Source: JANQSS01 sp965249735 (GTDB lineage Bacteria; Bacteroidota; Bacteroidia; Chitinophagales; Saprospiraceae). From it: 64,000 bases of DNA. Position 1 is the first letter of the stretch, and each line of letters starts with the position of its first letter. Of the stretch, positions 18,609 through 28,559 are shown piece after piece. Position numbers and translations under genes: made by a program. The notes beneath the pieces were generated by a model. That model saw nothing but the letters and a program-made list of their open reading frames with translations, had not been told where the DNA came from and searched no databases. The stretch lies in assembly GCA_965249735.1 (NCBI GenBank), contig CBDFMS010000024.1, positions 496,001 to 560,000 of the forward strand, written 5' to 3'.

Positions 18609-20372
18609 TTAAATCGAATTTTTGCGGGTGTAGAATTTCGACATGAGTGCATATAATATTGCACCGGCAATCAACATCAGACATATTCGCCCAATAAAGT
18701 CTCCTAAGCGCGAATAAATGGTCCTCTTCGAAGTGATTTCAATGTCACCAAATATTGCAGCTTCTTCATTGTATTGCGTTGCTTGTAATACTTGGCCATA
18801 CGGATCAATAAAGCAGCTGATTCCGCTGTTGGCGGCTCGTGCGATCCACTTTCGTTGTTCTATTGCCCGAATAACTGAGAGTCCTAAATGTTGTCGATGT
18901 CCTGCTGTATTATCCCACCAACCGTCATTTGTCATCACCGCTATCCACTCAGCCCCTTCATCAAAATATTCGCTGACAAATTCTCCAAAAACTGATTCAT
19001 AACAAATCAACGGAGCGACGCGATGACCATCTACGCCTTCGAACGCCGAACGTTTTTCTTGTTTGCGCAATCCACTCCCTGAGCCTCCAAGTTTATCCAT
19101 TAACGGTTTTAAAAAAAACAAACTCTTCTTAAAAGGAAAAAACTCGGCCCCCGGAACTAGCTTGGATTTATAATAAAGTTGCCATTCTTTTGTCGCTGCC
19201 ATACGTACAGCTGTATTATGATTTTCCCAATAAATTGTATCTCGATCGCGAATGTAAGTCCTTGTATACTCGTCATGGATTTCATTTAATTGTAGAATTT
19301 TGTTTGTCTCCAAGCCACTAATGAGTGTTAGATTAGGATGGTCTTCAAGATAGGCGTTGAGCATCCTGACTGTATGAGAGCGGTTCCAATTATTTAAATT
19401 TATTGAAAAACTTGTTTCAGGAAAAATTAGATAGTCTGTTTCATTAGTAATCACCTGATCAGATAACTCAAGAAAATGAGCTATTTCTTCAGGAATAGGA
19501 ATCTGACGTTTGACATAGTGTGGTTCATAGTTTGGTTGTACGATTGCCACGCGTATGGTGTCCGTGGTTGTCACCTTTTGAGATCTGAGTATGACCGAAA
19601 CAAGTATTGGAATAATCAGAATGACTAAAAATGAAATTATCTCGATTTTTTTGCTTCCCGAACGGTTTGTGAATAAAATTTTATAAACCAACCATGATGA
19701 GGCTATGATCCAAAATGTGCCACCAAGTATACCGGTCCATTCATACCATTGTACCATCCAGGGCTGGTCCATGAAATAATGTCCTAATGCCAACCAGGGC
19801 CAATGCGCTTCCCACCTGAAATGAAAATATTCAAAACTTATCCAACATGCTGCAAGAATAAAAAAATGAAATCGGGGTGATAGCACTTTTCTGGTAAGCC
19901 CATACAATAATAATGGTACGGTCATCAAAAGGGTATTAACGAACATGGCGACTATTCCTGCAGCGAAAGCCGTATTGCTAATCCAGTAGGTGGCAATGAT
20001 ATTCCATATAATGAAGACGTGAAAGAATACCCGAAATTGGTATCCCGTTCCGCGGTTCGAAATATCATGACTTATGTAAATTAGTAATGCCCAACCAAAA
20101 ATGATCAGGATCAAAAATGGTAAGGGAGGAAATGAGAGACCGAGCAAAACTCCGGTGATTGTTGCTAATAAATATATCTTTAGTGATTGCCCCTCAATGT
20201 TTCGAAGCCCATTCCAAAAAAATGACAGCGTAAAATAGGACCAAAAAAGAAGGGTCAGAGGGCGGTAACCCCAAAGTTCATCTTGTTGATACAAATGGAG
20301 CATGTCCATCCCTGACCAAATGGAAATAAGCAGGGAAATTATGGCAGCGACAAACCAATAAATGCGTTTCAT
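18609..20372 (-). CDS. lnt: Apolipoprotein N-acyltransferase
   Basis: Adds the third acyl chain to the N-terminal cysteine of lipoproteins in the inner membrane. The 587-residue protein has multiple N-terminal membrane helices, then a nitrilase-type domain with the Glu-Lys-Cys catalytic residues in FPETSFS, YYKSKLVPG and LICYESVFG. A final membrane helix lies near the C-terminus. I chose ATG 20372 (MKRIYWFVAA); the frame extends to 20420 but the extra 16 residues are polar and precede a clean membrane start. It would modify lipoproteins such as the cyclophilin and LptC predicted in this window. Confidence 0.92.
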   Translation of the reverse strand: MKRIYWFVAAIISLLISIWSGMDMLHLYQQDELWGYRPLTLLFWSYFTLSFFWNGLRNIEGQSLKIYLLATITGVLLGLSFPPLPFLILIIFGWALLIYISHDISNRGTGYQFRVFFHVFIIWNIIATYWISNTAFAAGIVAMFVNTLLMTVPLLLYGLTRKVLSPRFHFFILAACWISFEYFHFRWEAHWPWLALGHYFMDQPWMVQWYEWTGILGGTFWIIASSWLVYKILFTNRSGSKKIEIISFLVILIIPILVSVILRSQKVTTTDTIRVAIVQPNYEPHYVKRQIPIPEEIAHFLELSDQVITNETDYLIFPETSFSINLNNWNRSHTVRMLNAYLEDHPNLTLISGLETNKILQLNEIHDEYTRTYIRDRDTIYWENHNTAVRMAATKEWQLYYKSKLVPGAEFFPFKKSLFFLKPLMDKLGGSGSGLRKQEKRSAFEGVDGHRVAPLICYESVFGEFVSEYFDEGAEWIAVMTNDGWWDNTAGHRQHLGLSVIRAIEQRKWIARAANSGISCFIDPYGQVLQATQYNEEAAIFGDIEITSKRTIYSRLGDFIGRICLMLIAGAILYALMSKFYTRKNSI

Positions 20373-20546
20373 TTTTTTTGGTTTAACGTTGCTGGTCAGG
20401 TTGCTGGTTTCAGGTGCCAAGAATTTCTATGAATTTGTTCGAGCTACGCAATTTACAGCATTCTGAATATATGCTATTCGAGGCCGTCACGCCAGTACGA
20501 ACAATTAGAACGATAAAATTTGTGGTTCTGTTAATTAGGCAGGTTA

Positions 20547-22688
20547 TTATCTTACCTCCAGACCATTTTCTGCACCATTTGGTGGACTCACAAACATGAG
20601 TTTTCCATGTTCATCCTCTGCCATAAGGATCATTCCTTTTGATTCGACACCTCGCAGTTTTTTTGGTTCGAGATTGGCTACGAGCGTGACGCGTTGACCA
20701 ATAATGTCATCTGGAGAAAAATGTTCGGCAATTCCCGAGACTACAGTCCGGGTTTCAAAACCAAGATCCACGGTGAGTTTCAAAAGTTTATCCGCTTTAT
20801 TCATTTTTTCAGCAGCAATAATTGAGCCCGTTCGTAGGTCAAGTTTTTGAAAGGTACCGAAATCAATAGCGGATTTTAATTGTATCTGACCATTGGCTTG
20901 AACCAGTGTGGCGTCAGTCTTGTGCAATGCATCGACTTGTTTCTGAATCGTCTCATCCGGAATCCTGGAGAATAAATGAAAGGCATCCTGAATTTCGTGT
21001 CCTTCAGTTAATAATGCTTCGCCTTCTGACAGTTTGTTCATCAATTGTAAAATGCCATCAGATTTTTCATCAAATTCAACATTGAGTTTATTCATCAATT
21101 CTTTCGCCTTACCAGGCAAAAATGGTGAAAGCAAGTGCCCCAGTGTGTAGACTATTTGCATACTTTGATAAAGTACATTCGCAGTCGCTTGCTCATCTGT
21201 TTTGATGAGCTTCCAAGGGGCATTGTTTTGAAGAAATTGATTTCCCATCGACGAAATTTCCATCACACCTTGCATGGCAGCTCTGAAGTCAAACTTCATC
21301 ATGGATTCGTATACAGCAAACGTCATATCATATAGCCGTAAGCTCTCAGCTTCCAGGAAGGAATATTCATCTGTATAGTCCGGACCGATTATGGAGAGAT
21401 CCTGATCAGGTAGAGGAATTTTCCCATTAAAATATTTGTGTGTAAGAACAACTACCCGATTGATGAAGTTTGCCAAATTATTGACGAGTTCATTGTCATT
21501 GGCCTCTTGAAAACCCTTCCACGTAAATTCACTATCTCGCTGTTCGGGCATCGTTTTAATCAAGTAGTAGCGCAGTACATCAATGTACTCAGGCATATCA
21601 TCGATAAACTCATTTACCCATACGGCCCAATTGCGTGAAGTGGATATTTTCTTTGATTCTAAATTCAAAAACTGATTGGCCGGGACATTTACAGGTAAGT
21701 TATAACCGCCATGTGCCTTTAGGATTGCAGGGAATATGAGACAATGGAAAACGATGTTATCTTTTCCTATGAAATGAACCAGAGAACTATCCTCTGCCTG
21801 CCAATATTTTTTCCAAAGGTCTTCATCACCTTGTTCTTTTGCCCATTGCTTAGATGCAGAAATGTATCCGATTGGAGCATCCAGCCACACATACAATTTC
21901 TTTCCTTGGCTCCCTTGAATATCCTGTGGAACGTCAACACCCCAATCCAGGTCCCTGGTCATTGCTCTTGGAGATAAGCCATGGTCCAACCACGATTTAC
22001 ATTGGCCGATGACATGATTTTTCCATTCTGAAGGATAATGCTGCAGTTTACCATCCACAAGACCATCTTCAATCCATTCGCGCAACCAGGCTTCATGTTT
22101 GTCCAACGGTAGATACCAATGGCGCGTTGAGCGAAGTTCAGGCGATTCACCAGTCAATTTTGACTTCGGATTGATTAACTCACGCGGGCTAAGACTTGTT
22201 CCGCAATTTTCACATTGGTCTCCATAAGCTTCTTCATGCCCGCAATTTGGACAAGTACCTGTTATGTAGCGGTCAGCAAGAAATTGCTCGTTTTTTGCAT
22301 CATAGTATTGTTCTGATTCTTCTTCAATGAACTCGCCCTTCTCATACAATGCCTTGAAAAAAGACTGACTGGTTTGATGATGAATATCCTCAGACGTTCT
22401 GTGATAAATGTCAAATGAAATCTCAAGTCGATCAAAAGCCTCTTCAAACAGGGCGTGGTATTTATCGATTATTTCTTTGGGACTGGTCTTTTCCGCCAGG
22501 GCACGCATGGTAATTGCTGCGCCATGCTCATCGGAACCACAAACAAATAGTACATCATGACCATTGAGCCGCAAAAAGCGTGCAAAAATGTCTGCAGGCA
22601 AATAGGCTCCAGTCAAGTGGCCAACGTGAAGAGGACCATTCGCATAAGGTAGTGCAGCCGTTAACAAATAACGAGCAGGATTATCCAT
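20547..22688 (-). CDS. metG: Methionyl-tRNA synthetase
   Basis: Class I aminoacyl-tRNA synthetase, 713 residues. The HIGH motif appears as HVGH near residue 21 and the KMSKS equivalent as KISTS near residue 343. A zinc knuckle lies at CPNCGHEEAYGDQCENCG near residue 145. The C-terminal domain of about 110 residues is the tRNA-binding EMAP-II/Trbp111-like module (FGTFQKLDLRTGSI). The length fits the long form with the C-terminal module. It is divergent from the sterol-desaturase-family gene. Confidence 0.96.
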   Translation of the reverse strand: MDNPARYLLTAALPYANGPLHVGHLTGAYLPADIFARFLRLNGHDVLFVCGSDEHGAAITMRALAEKTSPKEIIDKYHALFEEAFDRLEISFDIYHRTSEDIHHQTSQSFFKALYEKGEFIEEESEQYYDAKNEQFLADRYITGTCPNCGHEEAYGDQCENCGTSLSPRELINPKSKLTGESPELRSTRHWYLPLDKHEAWLREWIEDGLVDGKLQHYPSEWKNHVIGQCKSWLDHGLSPRAMTRDLDWGVDVPQDIQGSQGKKLYVWLDAPIGYISASKQWAKEQGDEDLWKKYWQAEDSSLVHFIGKDNIVFHCLIFPAILKAHGGYNLPVNVPANQFLNLESKKISTSRNWAVWVNEFIDDMPEYIDVLRYYLIKTMPEQRDSEFTWKGFQEANDNELVNNLANFINRVVVLTHKYFNGKIPLPDQDLSIIGPDYTDEYSFLEAESLRLYDMTFAVYESMMKFDFRAAMQGVMEISSMGNQFLQNNAPWKLIKTDEQATANVLYQSMQIVYTLGHLLSPFLPGKAKELMNKLNVEFDEKSDGILQLMNKLSEGEALLTEGHEIQDAFHLFSRIPDETIQKQVDALHKTDATLVQANGQIQLKSAIDFGTFQKLDLRTGSIIAAEKMNKADKLLKLTVDLGFETRTVVSGIAEHFSPDDIIGQRVTLVANLEPKKLRGVESKGMILMAEDEHGKLMFVSPPNGAENGLEVR

Positions 22689-22768
22689 GAGAAGTTTCGA
22701 TTGACGCGTTTCTTAAATGCTAAAAAGCTCGCCTCTCATTTTTTATATGATAGACAGCAATTCAAATG

Positions 22769-22776
22769 CAAATGTA
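22769..22776 (-). promoter_or_regulatory. Candidate -7 element for metG
   Basis: Minus-strand TACATTTG is an exact TAnnTTTG match 81 bases before the metG ATG, implying a leader of about 75 bases. No -33 box is apparent. Confidence 0.38.
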
Positions 22777-22937
22777 AACATATTGCGTACATCGCATGCT
22801 GCCTTTTGACAGTTTTTATTTGTTTTTTTTTATTTGTTGAAGTGGTTCTTTCCGAATAACATGGCAGTCAATCAGTTGTTGAACATATTAAATATTATTG
22901 CTATATGAAATCTAAATAAATACTGTATTTTTAGTAG

Positions 22938-24065
22938 ATGGATTACATTGTTTTATCAATACCGATTTTCTTCATCCTGATCGGTATTGAGGTTGTTATT
23001 TCATATCTGAAAAAATCCGATTTATATCGGTTGGATGATGCTTTGACGAATATCAGTTGTGGCATCTTGATGCAGGTTTCCGGAGTTTTTTTTAAAACAA
23101 TACTGATCGTTGGATATGTGTATCTATTTGAAAATTGTCGTTTGCTCAACTTGTCCGATAATTTTGTGACCTACTTTTTTTTATTCATTGGTGTTGATTT
23201 TTTTTATTATTGGTTTCATCGCTATGCTCATGAGGTCAGTATTTTATGGGGAACACATATTGTACACCATCAGAGTGAAGAATACAATTTTTCTGTGGCT
23301 TTGCGACAATCATCATTTCAAGGATTCATATCGATGATATTTTATTTACCTCTGGCGTTAATCGGATTCAATCCAATAGCATTTATTGCGGTTAATGCAT
23401 TTCAGACATTGTATCAGTTTTGGATACATACAAAGACGATAGATAAATTACCTGGTCCATTAGAATTCATTTTCAATACACCTTCACATCATCGTGTACA
23501 CCATGGCAAGAACCCCCAATATATTGACAAGAATCACGGAGGGACCCTGATTATATTTGACCGGATGTTTGGGACTTTTCAACCTGAAGAAGAGGAGGTT
23601 GTCTACGGCGTCACAAAACCACTTGGAAGTTGGAATCCCCTTTGGGCCAATTTTGATTGGTACGTGGATCTAGTAAAAGATTTGAAACGCCCTATGGCAA
23701 TTAAAGATAAAATCAAATTATTATTTAATAAACCAGGATGGCTTCCAGAGTCTCAAGGAGGGTACCGTGCTCCCAAACCAATTTCGGGGGTTTATAATAA
23801 ATTTGAAACGAATGTTTCGACGCAGTTGAATTACTATGTACTTTTTCAATATCTCATATTATTAGGAATTACGTCCTTTTTCCTATTCAATATCAATTCT
23901 TTCGTTCGTCCTCATCAATTGCTTATTGTGGCTTTTGTGATTTTGTCGGTCGTGAATTTTGGTGGCTTACTTGAAGGAAAAAAGTGGGCAAAAACATTTG
24001 AGATTATCAGAGTCTTGTTATTGATGATAGCAATCTGTTGGAAATTACTTACGACCTACTTTTGA
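22938..24065 (+). CDS. Sterol desaturase/fatty acid hydroxylase family protein
   Basis: Membrane-bound di-iron oxygenase family, 375 residues. The histidine boxes HRYAHE, HIVHH and HHRVHHG are present in order (residues about 93-98, 110-114 and 182-188), between membrane helices. The C-terminal part holds further hydrophobic segments. Substrates in bacteria include fatty acids, sphingoid-type lipids and hopanoids; nothing here identifies which. It overlaps the end of rsmI by 10 bases, tail to tail. Confidence 0.88.
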   Translation: MDYIVLSIPIFFILIGIEVVISYLKKSDLYRLDDALTNISCGILMQVSGVFFKTILIVGYVYLFENCRLLNLSDNFVTYFFLFIGVDFFYYWFHRYAHEVSILWGTHIVHHQSEEYNFSVALRQSSFQGFISMIFYLPLALIGFNPIAFIAVNAFQTLYQFWIHTKTIDKLPGPLEFIFNTPSHHRVHHGKNPQYIDKNHGGTLIIFDRMFGTFQPEEEEVVYGVTKPLGSWNPLWANFDWYVDLVKDLKRPMAIKDKIKLLFNKPGWLPESQGGYRAPKPISGVYNKFETNVSTQLNYYVLFQYLILLGITSFFLFNINSFVRPHQLLIVAFVILSVVNFGGLLEGKKWAKTFEIIRVLLLMIAICWKLLTTYF

Positions 24066-24736
24066 ACACCTCCAACAATCACGACGATTTCTCCTTTGAG
24101 GTTATCCCTTGCATTTAATACAGCTTGAATTTCATCCGCACGTCCTCGGATAACCTCTTCAAACATTTTTGTCATTTCCCTACAAATCGCTATCGGTCTG
24201 TCAGCCCCGCAGTTTTCAATTATTTCAGAAACGCATTTATTGATGCGATGTGGAGATTCATACAGAATAAATGTGTTCGATAATGATGAAAGATATTCCC
24301 AGCGACTTTTCCTACCTTTTTTATGAGGTAAAAATCCTTCAAAATGAAATTTGTCAGATGGAATACCCGACGCTAAAAGTGAAGTAATGGCGGCATTGGG
24401 CCCGGGAAGAATTTCAAGAAATAAATTATGTTTTAGCACTTCCCGAATGAGTAAATAACCGGGATCTGATAAACCGGGACTACCGGCATCAGATACGAGT
24501 CCGACCGTGTTCCCGGCCTTGATGATTTCGATGATAGAGGCTGTAGATTTATGTTCGTTGTGCGCGTGATATGGCTTTAACGGAACGCGGATATCAAAAT
24601 GCTTCAACAACTTACCAGTCACTCGACTATCCTCACACAAAAGCAAATCAACACTTTTGAGGGAGTTGATAGCCCGGATGGTGATATCATCAAGATTTCC
24701 TATTGGAGTAGGAATGACGATGAGTTTGCCACTCAT
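24056..24736 (-). CDS. rsmI: 16S rRNA 2'-O-methyltransferase
   Basis: Methylates the ribose of C1402 in 16S rRNA using S-adenosylmethionine. The 226-residue protein belongs to the tetrapyrrole methylase fold: PIGNLDDITIRA near residue 11, CEDSR, LVSDAGSPGLSDPG near residue 81 and the FEGFLP motif near residue 132. Its start codon overlaps the purS stop (ATGA), so it is likely translated as the last gene of pssA-purS-rsmI. The slightly short length is typical of Bacteroidota members. Confidence 0.95.
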   Translation of the reverse strand: MSGKLIVIPTPIGNLDDITIRAINSLKSVDLLLCEDSRVTGKLLKHFDIRVPLKPYHAHNEHKSTASIIEIIKAGNTVGLVSDAGSPGLSDPGYLLIREVLKHNLFLEILPGPNAAITSLLASGIPSDKFHFEGFLPHKKGRKSRWEYLSSLSNTFILYESPHRINKCVSEIIENCGADRPIAICREMTKMFEEVIRGRADEIQAVLNARDNLKGEIVVIVGGVQK

Positions 24737-24987
24737 TCGATTTCGAAAAGCTCATAGGAAAATGACTCCATGATCGGATTGGCCAATAGCTTGGTACATG
24801 CTGTTTCTACTTTTTCCTTTGCAGCCTCTTTTGAGTTGGCTTGGACGACCATGTGTACGTGCTTCCCAATACGAATGTCATCGACACCATCGATATGCAC
24901 ATCACGCAGGTTTCGTGCAGCGGCTTTCCCTTGTGGATCCAGTAATTCTTTTAATGGCATTATGTCAATTTCAGCTTTGAACGTCAT
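24733..24987 (-). CDS. purS: Phosphoribosylformylglycinamidine synthase subunit PurS
   Basis: Small subunit of the three-part FGAM synthase in purine synthesis, bridging PurL and PurQ. The 84-residue protein starts at ATG 24987 (MTFKAEI) and contains the family pattern PLKELLDPQGKA and the later CTKLLANPIME. The frame is open 84 bases further upstream, but the longer version would run into pssA and does not fit the family. The start overlaps the pssA stop (ATGA), suggesting coupled translation. Confidence 0.9.
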   Translation of the reverse strand: MTFKAEIDIMPLKELLDPQGKAAARNLRDVHIDGVDDIRIGKHVHMVVQANSKEAAKEKVETACTKLLANPIMESFSYELFEIE

Positions 24988-25694
24988 CTTCTGTTTTTTA
25001 ATAGTATGAATTTGATCAATGAGAATAAAATATACCACAATATTAAGAAGGGAAGGGCACATGTCCACCACATTGCCAGGATAATAGCAAAACCTGCAAT
25101 TAAAATAATTTGATCAATCGTACGTCTTCTATCACTCAAGGTCGGTTTGAAACTCAACATTGGTAAATCAACGAGAAGTAACACACTGAGTACTAAGATG
25201 AGTATGAGGACCAAAATCATATTTTGTGAAAATATTGTCAAAATCTCTACACACTGTCCATATGCGGAATTTAAATACAGACCCAGAATAGCAATAGCCG
25301 CAGCCGGCGTATTCAAACCGAGAAAATCTGTGGTTTGCCGGGTATCCGTATTGAATTTTGCAAGTCGAAGGCATGCTGCAGCCGTATAGATCAATCCGAG
25401 TACAGCCGGGAAAAGTCTTTCTTGTGCAACACCGTCTGTGTGCTGGATCAAAGTAAATAAAAGAAGGCCCGGAAATACGCCAAAAGAAACCATATCAGCA
25501 AGTGAGTCCAACTCGGCCCCCAGACTACTGGATAGATTAAATTTCCTGGCAACCAGACCATCAGCGAGATCAAATAGCAAGGCCGCACCAAAAAACAGCA
25601 ATATCTTGTTGTCAGCCCCCTGAAATAAAGAAAGTATAGCCAGACAGCCACTCAGTAAGTTCAGGAGCGTAAGTAGATTGGCCAGATTAAACAT
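24984..25694 (-). CDS. pssA: CDP-diacylglycerol-serine O-phosphatidyltransferase
   Basis: Makes phosphatidylserine from CDP-diacylglycerol and serine, the precursor of phosphatidylethanolamine, in the inner membrane. The 236-residue protein has the CDP-alcohol phosphatidyltransferase signature DG(x2)AR(x8)G(x3)D(x3)D, starting near residue 44 with DGLVAR and ending at SLAD. About six membrane helices follow, with a basic loop near residue 190. It is first gene of a tight run with purS and rsmI and is divergent from a T9SS cargo gene. Confidence 0.93.
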   Translation of the reverse strand: MFNLANLLTLLNLLSGCLAILSLFQGADNKILLFFGAALLFDLADGLVARKFNLSSSLGAELDSLADMVSFGVFPGLLLFTLIQHTDGVAQERLFPAVLGLIYTAAACLRLAKFNTDTRQTTDFLGLNTPAAAIAILGLYLNSAYGQCVEILTIFSQNMILVLILILVLSVLLLVDLPMLSFKPTLSDRRRTIDQIILIAGFAIILAMWWTCALPFLILWYILFSLIKFILLKNRR

Positions 25695-25815
25695 AGAATA
25701 CGGTGCAGAATTTTATTTGACAGATGATAATAGATGCAAGCATCGGAAAGTTAGATAAAAGCGATCAATTAGATGTAGGAAACGTTTATACTATAATGTA
25801 CTAATTTGCATCCTT

Positions 25816-27927
25816 GTGAGAAAAAACAATGTATTTCGATGCTTTCTTGTTGCAGTGGGCTTCATGGCTTTGACAATTATTCACGGTCAGCCACTGAATG
25901 ATGATTGTTTTACACCTATAGAGCTTTCTGCTCCATTGGGTCGTAATTGCTCTGATGTCTCAGCATACAATTCATTCAATGCGACTTTTTCCAGTTCTGT
26001 ACCCGATCCGGGATGTTGGCCGGATGATGCAAATACAGCTGATGTTTGGTTTTCTTTTCGCGCAGGTGGATCGGCGGTTACCATCACGATTATTGGAAAT
26101 ACAGTTTTTATGCCTGGAGGCAGCATGACCAGGCCTCAATTTGCCATCTATTCAGGTGTTTGTGGATCTCTGACAGAACTGAATTGCGCTTCAGACGGAT
26201 TTGGTTCCAATTCGATTGAATTGGTGCAATCCGACTTGACGGTTGGACAACGCTATTATATCCGCGTATCAGCCAGGGCAGCCATCCAAGGCAGTTTTCA
26301 ACTATGTCTGACTTCTTTCAATCTAACTCCACCTCCGGAATCTGATTGCATGGATGCTGTATTGCTTTGTGACAAATCATCATTTAACGTTGAAAATCTG
26401 GTGGGAACCGGCAATGTCGCAAATGAAATAGCAACGCTGGGTCTTTGCCTCCCGAATGAATTGGCTTCTTCCTGGTATAAGTGGGTATGTGATGACCCGG
26501 GCACATTGACTTTTGTGCTCACGCCCAATAATCCTGAGGATGATATTGACTTCATCCTGTTCGAATTACCCGGTGGGTTGGATGACTGTGACAATAAACA
26601 AAGCATCAGATGTATGGCATCCGGTGAGAATGTTAGCCAACCTCCTGGAGATTGGGTCCGTTGCACAGGTCCGACCGGACTGAGAATTGGTGATCCGGAT
26701 TTGATCGAATTGGCCGGTTGCGTTGAGCCATCAAATAATAATTTTTTACAAGAAGTGAACATGGTCTCTGGTCGAGCCTATGTGTTGCTGATTAATAATT
26801 TTTCTCAATCAGGCCAGGGCTTCAATATGGACTTTGGAGGAACAGGAACATTTCTTGGACCTGAAGCTCGCATAGAAATTGTGGATGGACAGACATTAGA
26901 TTCAATCGAATGTGACAAAGAATTCACCGTCGATGAGTTTATAAATTTTCCAACGGGTACGGTAGAGAACGTTGAATGGCGGTTTGGAACGGATGCCACA
27001 CCTGCACAAGCCACTGGGTCAGGTCCGCATTCAGTAAATTATTCCTCTATAGGGGCAAAGACCATAACCCTGAGTATTACGACAGACAGAGGTTGCATCT
27101 ACAATGAATTTATTGATATTGACGTGCTTCCATGTTGCGCGGATATAATTGGATATGATATTTTGCTTGATTCGACTACAGATTTAAGCTGTCACGGAAT
27201 TCCTGAGGGTGAAATTGCCGTATCAGGTATAGGTGGAAGTCCGTTTTATGAATATTCTCTTGATGGAATCAACTGGCAATTCAACGACATTTTTACTGGA
27301 TTAGATGCCGGCAACCAGCAAATTTTTATACGTGATCGCAAAGGATGCATTGATTCCATTGATGCGACCCTAAACGAACCTCCTGAACTTCAAGTTGACC
27401 TTGGTTCTGATATTACAATCGGCCTTGGATGTGAAGTTGACATCCGGGCTTCGGTCATTCCTTCGGATGCAATTGTCACGTATCAATGGTCTGCAACAGA
27501 TACTTCATTTATTGATCCGGGGATAGCTGAATTTAGCACATTTCCTCCGGGAACGACGACGTATACTGTGGTGGTTACAGACTTAGGCGGTTGTCAGGAT
27601 ACCGATGATAAAACAATTTTTTCTGATGGTCTCCGACCTGTGTTTATACCAAATGCATTTAGTCCGAATAACGACGGGATTAATGATAATTTTGTCGTCT
27701 ATGGTAGTAAAGCCACTGAACGCGTCCTGGTGATGCAAGTATTCGACAGGTGGGGTAGTAAGGTTTTTGAACGACAAAATATCCAAGCAAATGAAACATC
27801 TCAGGGCTGGGATGGGACATCAAATGGAGAAGTGCTCAATCCCGGCATTTATGCTTATATCATTAACGTCTTGTTTGTAGATGGTGTACAACTCACCTTT
27901 CATGGTGATGTAAGTTTGGTCAAATAG
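25816..27927 (+). CDS. T9SS type B cargo protein with PKD and SprB-like domains
   Basis: Predicted secreted, cell-surface protein of 703 residues. It opens with a signal peptide ending near IHGQ, followed by two N-terminal domains of the NDDC-type seen again in the giant protein at 40.7-48.3 kb. A PKD-like domain lies at about 368-440 and an SprB-like repeat at about 455-525. The C-terminal 96 residues form a type B (gliding-associated) sorting domain beginning FIPNAFSPNNDGIND. The start is GTG at 25816 (MRKNNVF); no in-frame ATG exists before residue 17. It precedes lptC by 5 bases, so the two may be co-transcribed. Confidence 0.88.
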   Translation: MRKNNVFRCFLVAVGFMALTIIHGQPLNDDCFTPIELSAPLGRNCSDVSAYNSFNATFSSSVPDPGCWPDDANTADVWFSFRAGGSAVTITIIGNTVFMPGGSMTRPQFAIYSGVCGSLTELNCASDGFGSNSIELVQSDLTVGQRYYIRVSARAAIQGSFQLCLTSFNLTPPPESDCMDAVLLCDKSSFNVENLVGTGNVANEIATLGLCLPNELASSWYKWVCDDPGTLTFVLTPNNPEDDIDFILFELPGGLDDCDNKQSIRCMASGENVSQPPGDWVRCTGPTGLRIGDPDLIELAGCVEPSNNNFLQEVNMVSGRAYVLLINNFSQSGQGFNMDFGGTGTFLGPEARIEIVDGQTLDSIECDKEFTVDEFINFPTGTVENVEWRFGTDATPAQATGSGPHSVNYSSIGAKTITLSITTDRGCIYNEFIDIDVLPCCADIIGYDILLDSTTDLSCHGIPEGEIAVSGIGGSPFYEYSLDGINWQFNDIFTGLDAGNQQIFIRDRKGCIDSIDATLNEPPELQVDLGSDITIGLGCEVDIRASVIPSDAIVTYQWSATDTSFIDPGIAEFSTFPPGTTTYTVVVTDLGGCQDTDDKTIFSDGLRPVFIPNAFSPNNDGINDNFVVYGSKATERVLVMQVFDRWGSKVFERQNIQANETSQGWDGTSNGEVLNPGIYAYIINVLFVDGVQLTFHGDVSLVK

Positions 27928-27932
27928 TTTCT

Positions 27933-28490
27933 ATGGAATTTCGATCACTTATATTCTTCATCCTCCTGGCCGGTTTATTTGGGATGCTAGCAGCTTGCGA
28001 AAACGATATCAAGGACATTGAAGCCATCGATCGAAAAGTGGACAATGTCGATCGATACAAAAATATCCGTGTTACGTATAGCGATTCTGCCAGAATTCGT
28101 GTGGTCATTACAGCCCCATTAATGGAAAGTCATTTTGAGACAAAAAATCAACAGGAAGATCGATTTCCTGACGGAGTTTTTGTTGAGTTTCATGATGAAA
28201 AGGGACTTGCAGCAAGCTGGTTGTCAGCCAAAGAAGCTGTCAGTTATCCAAATAAAAAACTGATTGTTGTGCGTGATAGTGTTGCCCTCGTCAGTATTGA
28301 AGGGGATACTTTGCGCACAGAAGAATTATTTTGGAATTCTCAAAATGAAGAGATCTATACAAATGGGGCGTTTCGGTATGCCAATAAAGATGAGCGTATC
28401 TATGGCTATAAATTTAAATCCGACCAAAATTTTAATACATATTCCTACGAAAAAATGTCTGGTCAATTGAATGTGCGCGTCCCAGAATAA
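27933..28490 (+). CDS. lptC: LPS export ABC transporter periplasmic protein LptC
   Basis: Bitopic or lipidated component of the Lpt bridge that moves LPS from the inner membrane to LptA. The 185-residue protein has a short signal with lipobox LAAC (Cys22), suggesting a lipoprotein form. The rest shows the LptC/OstA beta-jellyroll pattern (YKNIRVTYSDSARIRVVI, VEFHDEKG, ERIYGYKFKSDQNF). The length is typical of Bacteroidota LptC. It follows the T9SS gene directly and is convergent with the CorC-like gene. Confidence 0.88.
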   Translation: MEFRSLIFFILLAGLFGMLAACENDIKDIEAIDRKVDNVDRYKNIRVTYSDSARIRVVITAPLMESHFETKNQQEDRFPDGVFVEFHDEKGLAASWLSAKEAVSYPNKKLIVVRDSVALVSIEGDTLRTEELFWNSQNEEIYTNGAFRYANKDERIYGYKFKSDQNFNTYSYEKMSGQLNVRVPE

Positions 28491-28559
28491 ATATTTTTCA
28501 ACTTAGATTAATTATTGAAAACAGAATTTTCGAAGTTAGATGCTCTTCAAAAATTAAAT

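Noticed and set aside
25802..25808. TAATTTG upstream of the GTG start at 25816 as a promoter
   Set aside because: It is one base short of TAnnTTTG and lies too close to the start to give a normal leader.
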